Source: Coriobacteriaceae bacterium AM48-5 (lineage in GTDB: Bacteria; Actinomycetota; Coriobacteriia; Coriobacteriales; Coriobacteriaceae). Taken from it: a stretch of 6,081 nucleotides of DNA. Positions 5,985-6,081 of the stretch are shown one piece after another. The number at the start of each line of letters is the position of its first letter. Position 1 is the first letter of the stretch. The position numbers and the translations under genes were made by a program. Location: assembly GCA_027669525.1 (NCBI GenBank), contig JAQEDJ010000066.1, positions 1 through 6,081 on the forward strand, written 5' to 3'. Below the pieces are notes generated by a model. It was not told where the DNA came from. It did no database searches and worked only from the letters and a program-made list of their open reading frames with translations.

Positions 5985-5999
5985 TGATTCTCATTTTCA
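5985..5999 (-). promoter_or_regulatory. Fur-family-like box upstream of rubrerythrin
   Basis: On the minus strand the 15-mer TGAAAATGAGAATCA fits the 7-1-7 Fur pattern (TGATAAT, one base, ATTATCA) at 12 of 14 defined positions. It lies about 40 bp upstream of the candidate -35. Fur or PerR control of rubrerythrin genes is well known in other bacteria; here it is an inference from one motif in AT-rich DNA. Confidence 0.35.
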
Positions 6000-6007
6000 T
6001 TGCAACA

Positions 6008-6049
6008 GCCTCAGGACTCAGCGCAACGCGTTGCGCTGAGTCCTGAGGC
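6008..6049. repeat. 42-bp perfect palindrome
   Basis: Every base from 6008 to 6028 is complementary to its partner from 6049 back to 6029, with no spacer at the centre (ACGCGT core, 6026-6031). As RNA or extruded DNA it would form a hairpin of about 19 bp with a four-base CGCG-type loop. No T tract follows. It may be an extragenic palindrome or a bidirectional transcription barrier between rubrerythrin and an unseen right-hand gene; an inverted-repeat assembly artefact is also possible. Confidence 0.6.
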
Positions 6050-6081
6050 GCGAATCCGGGTAGGCAACCCCAGAGGGGCCG

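Noticed and set aside
6008..6081. Possible tRNA or tmRNA at the right edge (cgaatccgg resembles a T-loop)
   Set aside because: The neighbouring stems do not fold as a cloverleaf; the preceding sequence is a plain perfect palindrome.

Overview
The window looks like chromosomal DNA of a gut-type anaerobic actinobacterium, most plausibly a Collinsella-like member of the Coriobacteriia. This is an inference from four things: the fairly high GC, a divergent pdxR / pdxST vitamin B6 locus, a rubredoxin-first ('reverse') rubrerythrin typical of anaerobes, and a hypothetical protein with an apparent PD-(D/E)XK (Vsr/DUF559-like) nuclease domain of a kind I associate with this class. No transposase, integrase, CRISPR array, rRNA or tRNA was found.

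Layout. Bases 2-137 are the 3' end of a plus-strand gene encoding a Gly/Arg-rich (RGG) tail, followed by two hairpins; the second (211-252) is a good intrinsic terminator. Bases 253-528 hold no gene but contain a short inverted repeat and two large adjacent imperfect palindromes (389-445 and 452-515). pdxT (529-1116) and pdxS (1137-2026) form a minus-strand operon for pyridoxal 5'-phosphate (PLP) synthase. pdxR (2172-3611), a MocR-type regulator, is divergent; the 145-bp gap between them carries a repeated octamer that is a candidate PdxR operator. After pdxR comes a 119-bp element with 12-bp terminal inverted repeats (3602-3720), then a broken nuclease-like gene (3903-5028), then a second 119-bp copy of the element (5019-5137) in the same orientation. 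A strong bidirectional terminator (5207-5242) precedes the 3' end of a minus-strand reverse rubrerythrin gene (5273-5833), whose upstream region has a candidate promoter, a leader hairpin and a Fur-like box. A 42-bp perfect palindrome (6008-6049) lies near the right edge.

How the genes work together. PdxS and PdxT make PLP from glutamine, a pentose phosphate and a triose phosphate. PdxR is a PLP-binding aminotransferase-fold regulator expected to control pdxST. The rubrerythrin is an independent peroxide-defence gene. The nuclease-like gene is an orphan.

The most unusual content is the pair of 119-bp elements. They align without gaps at about 82% identity, both start inside the last codons of the upstream gene, and both supply the same Leu-Ser-Glu-stop ending. 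They bracket the nuclease gene. Separately, the window carries three single-base-deletion frameshifts (one in pdxS, two in the nuclease gene) plus a frame break in the RGG tail. Their density, and the fact that pdxS is affected, means sequencing error must be excluded before treating these genes as dead.
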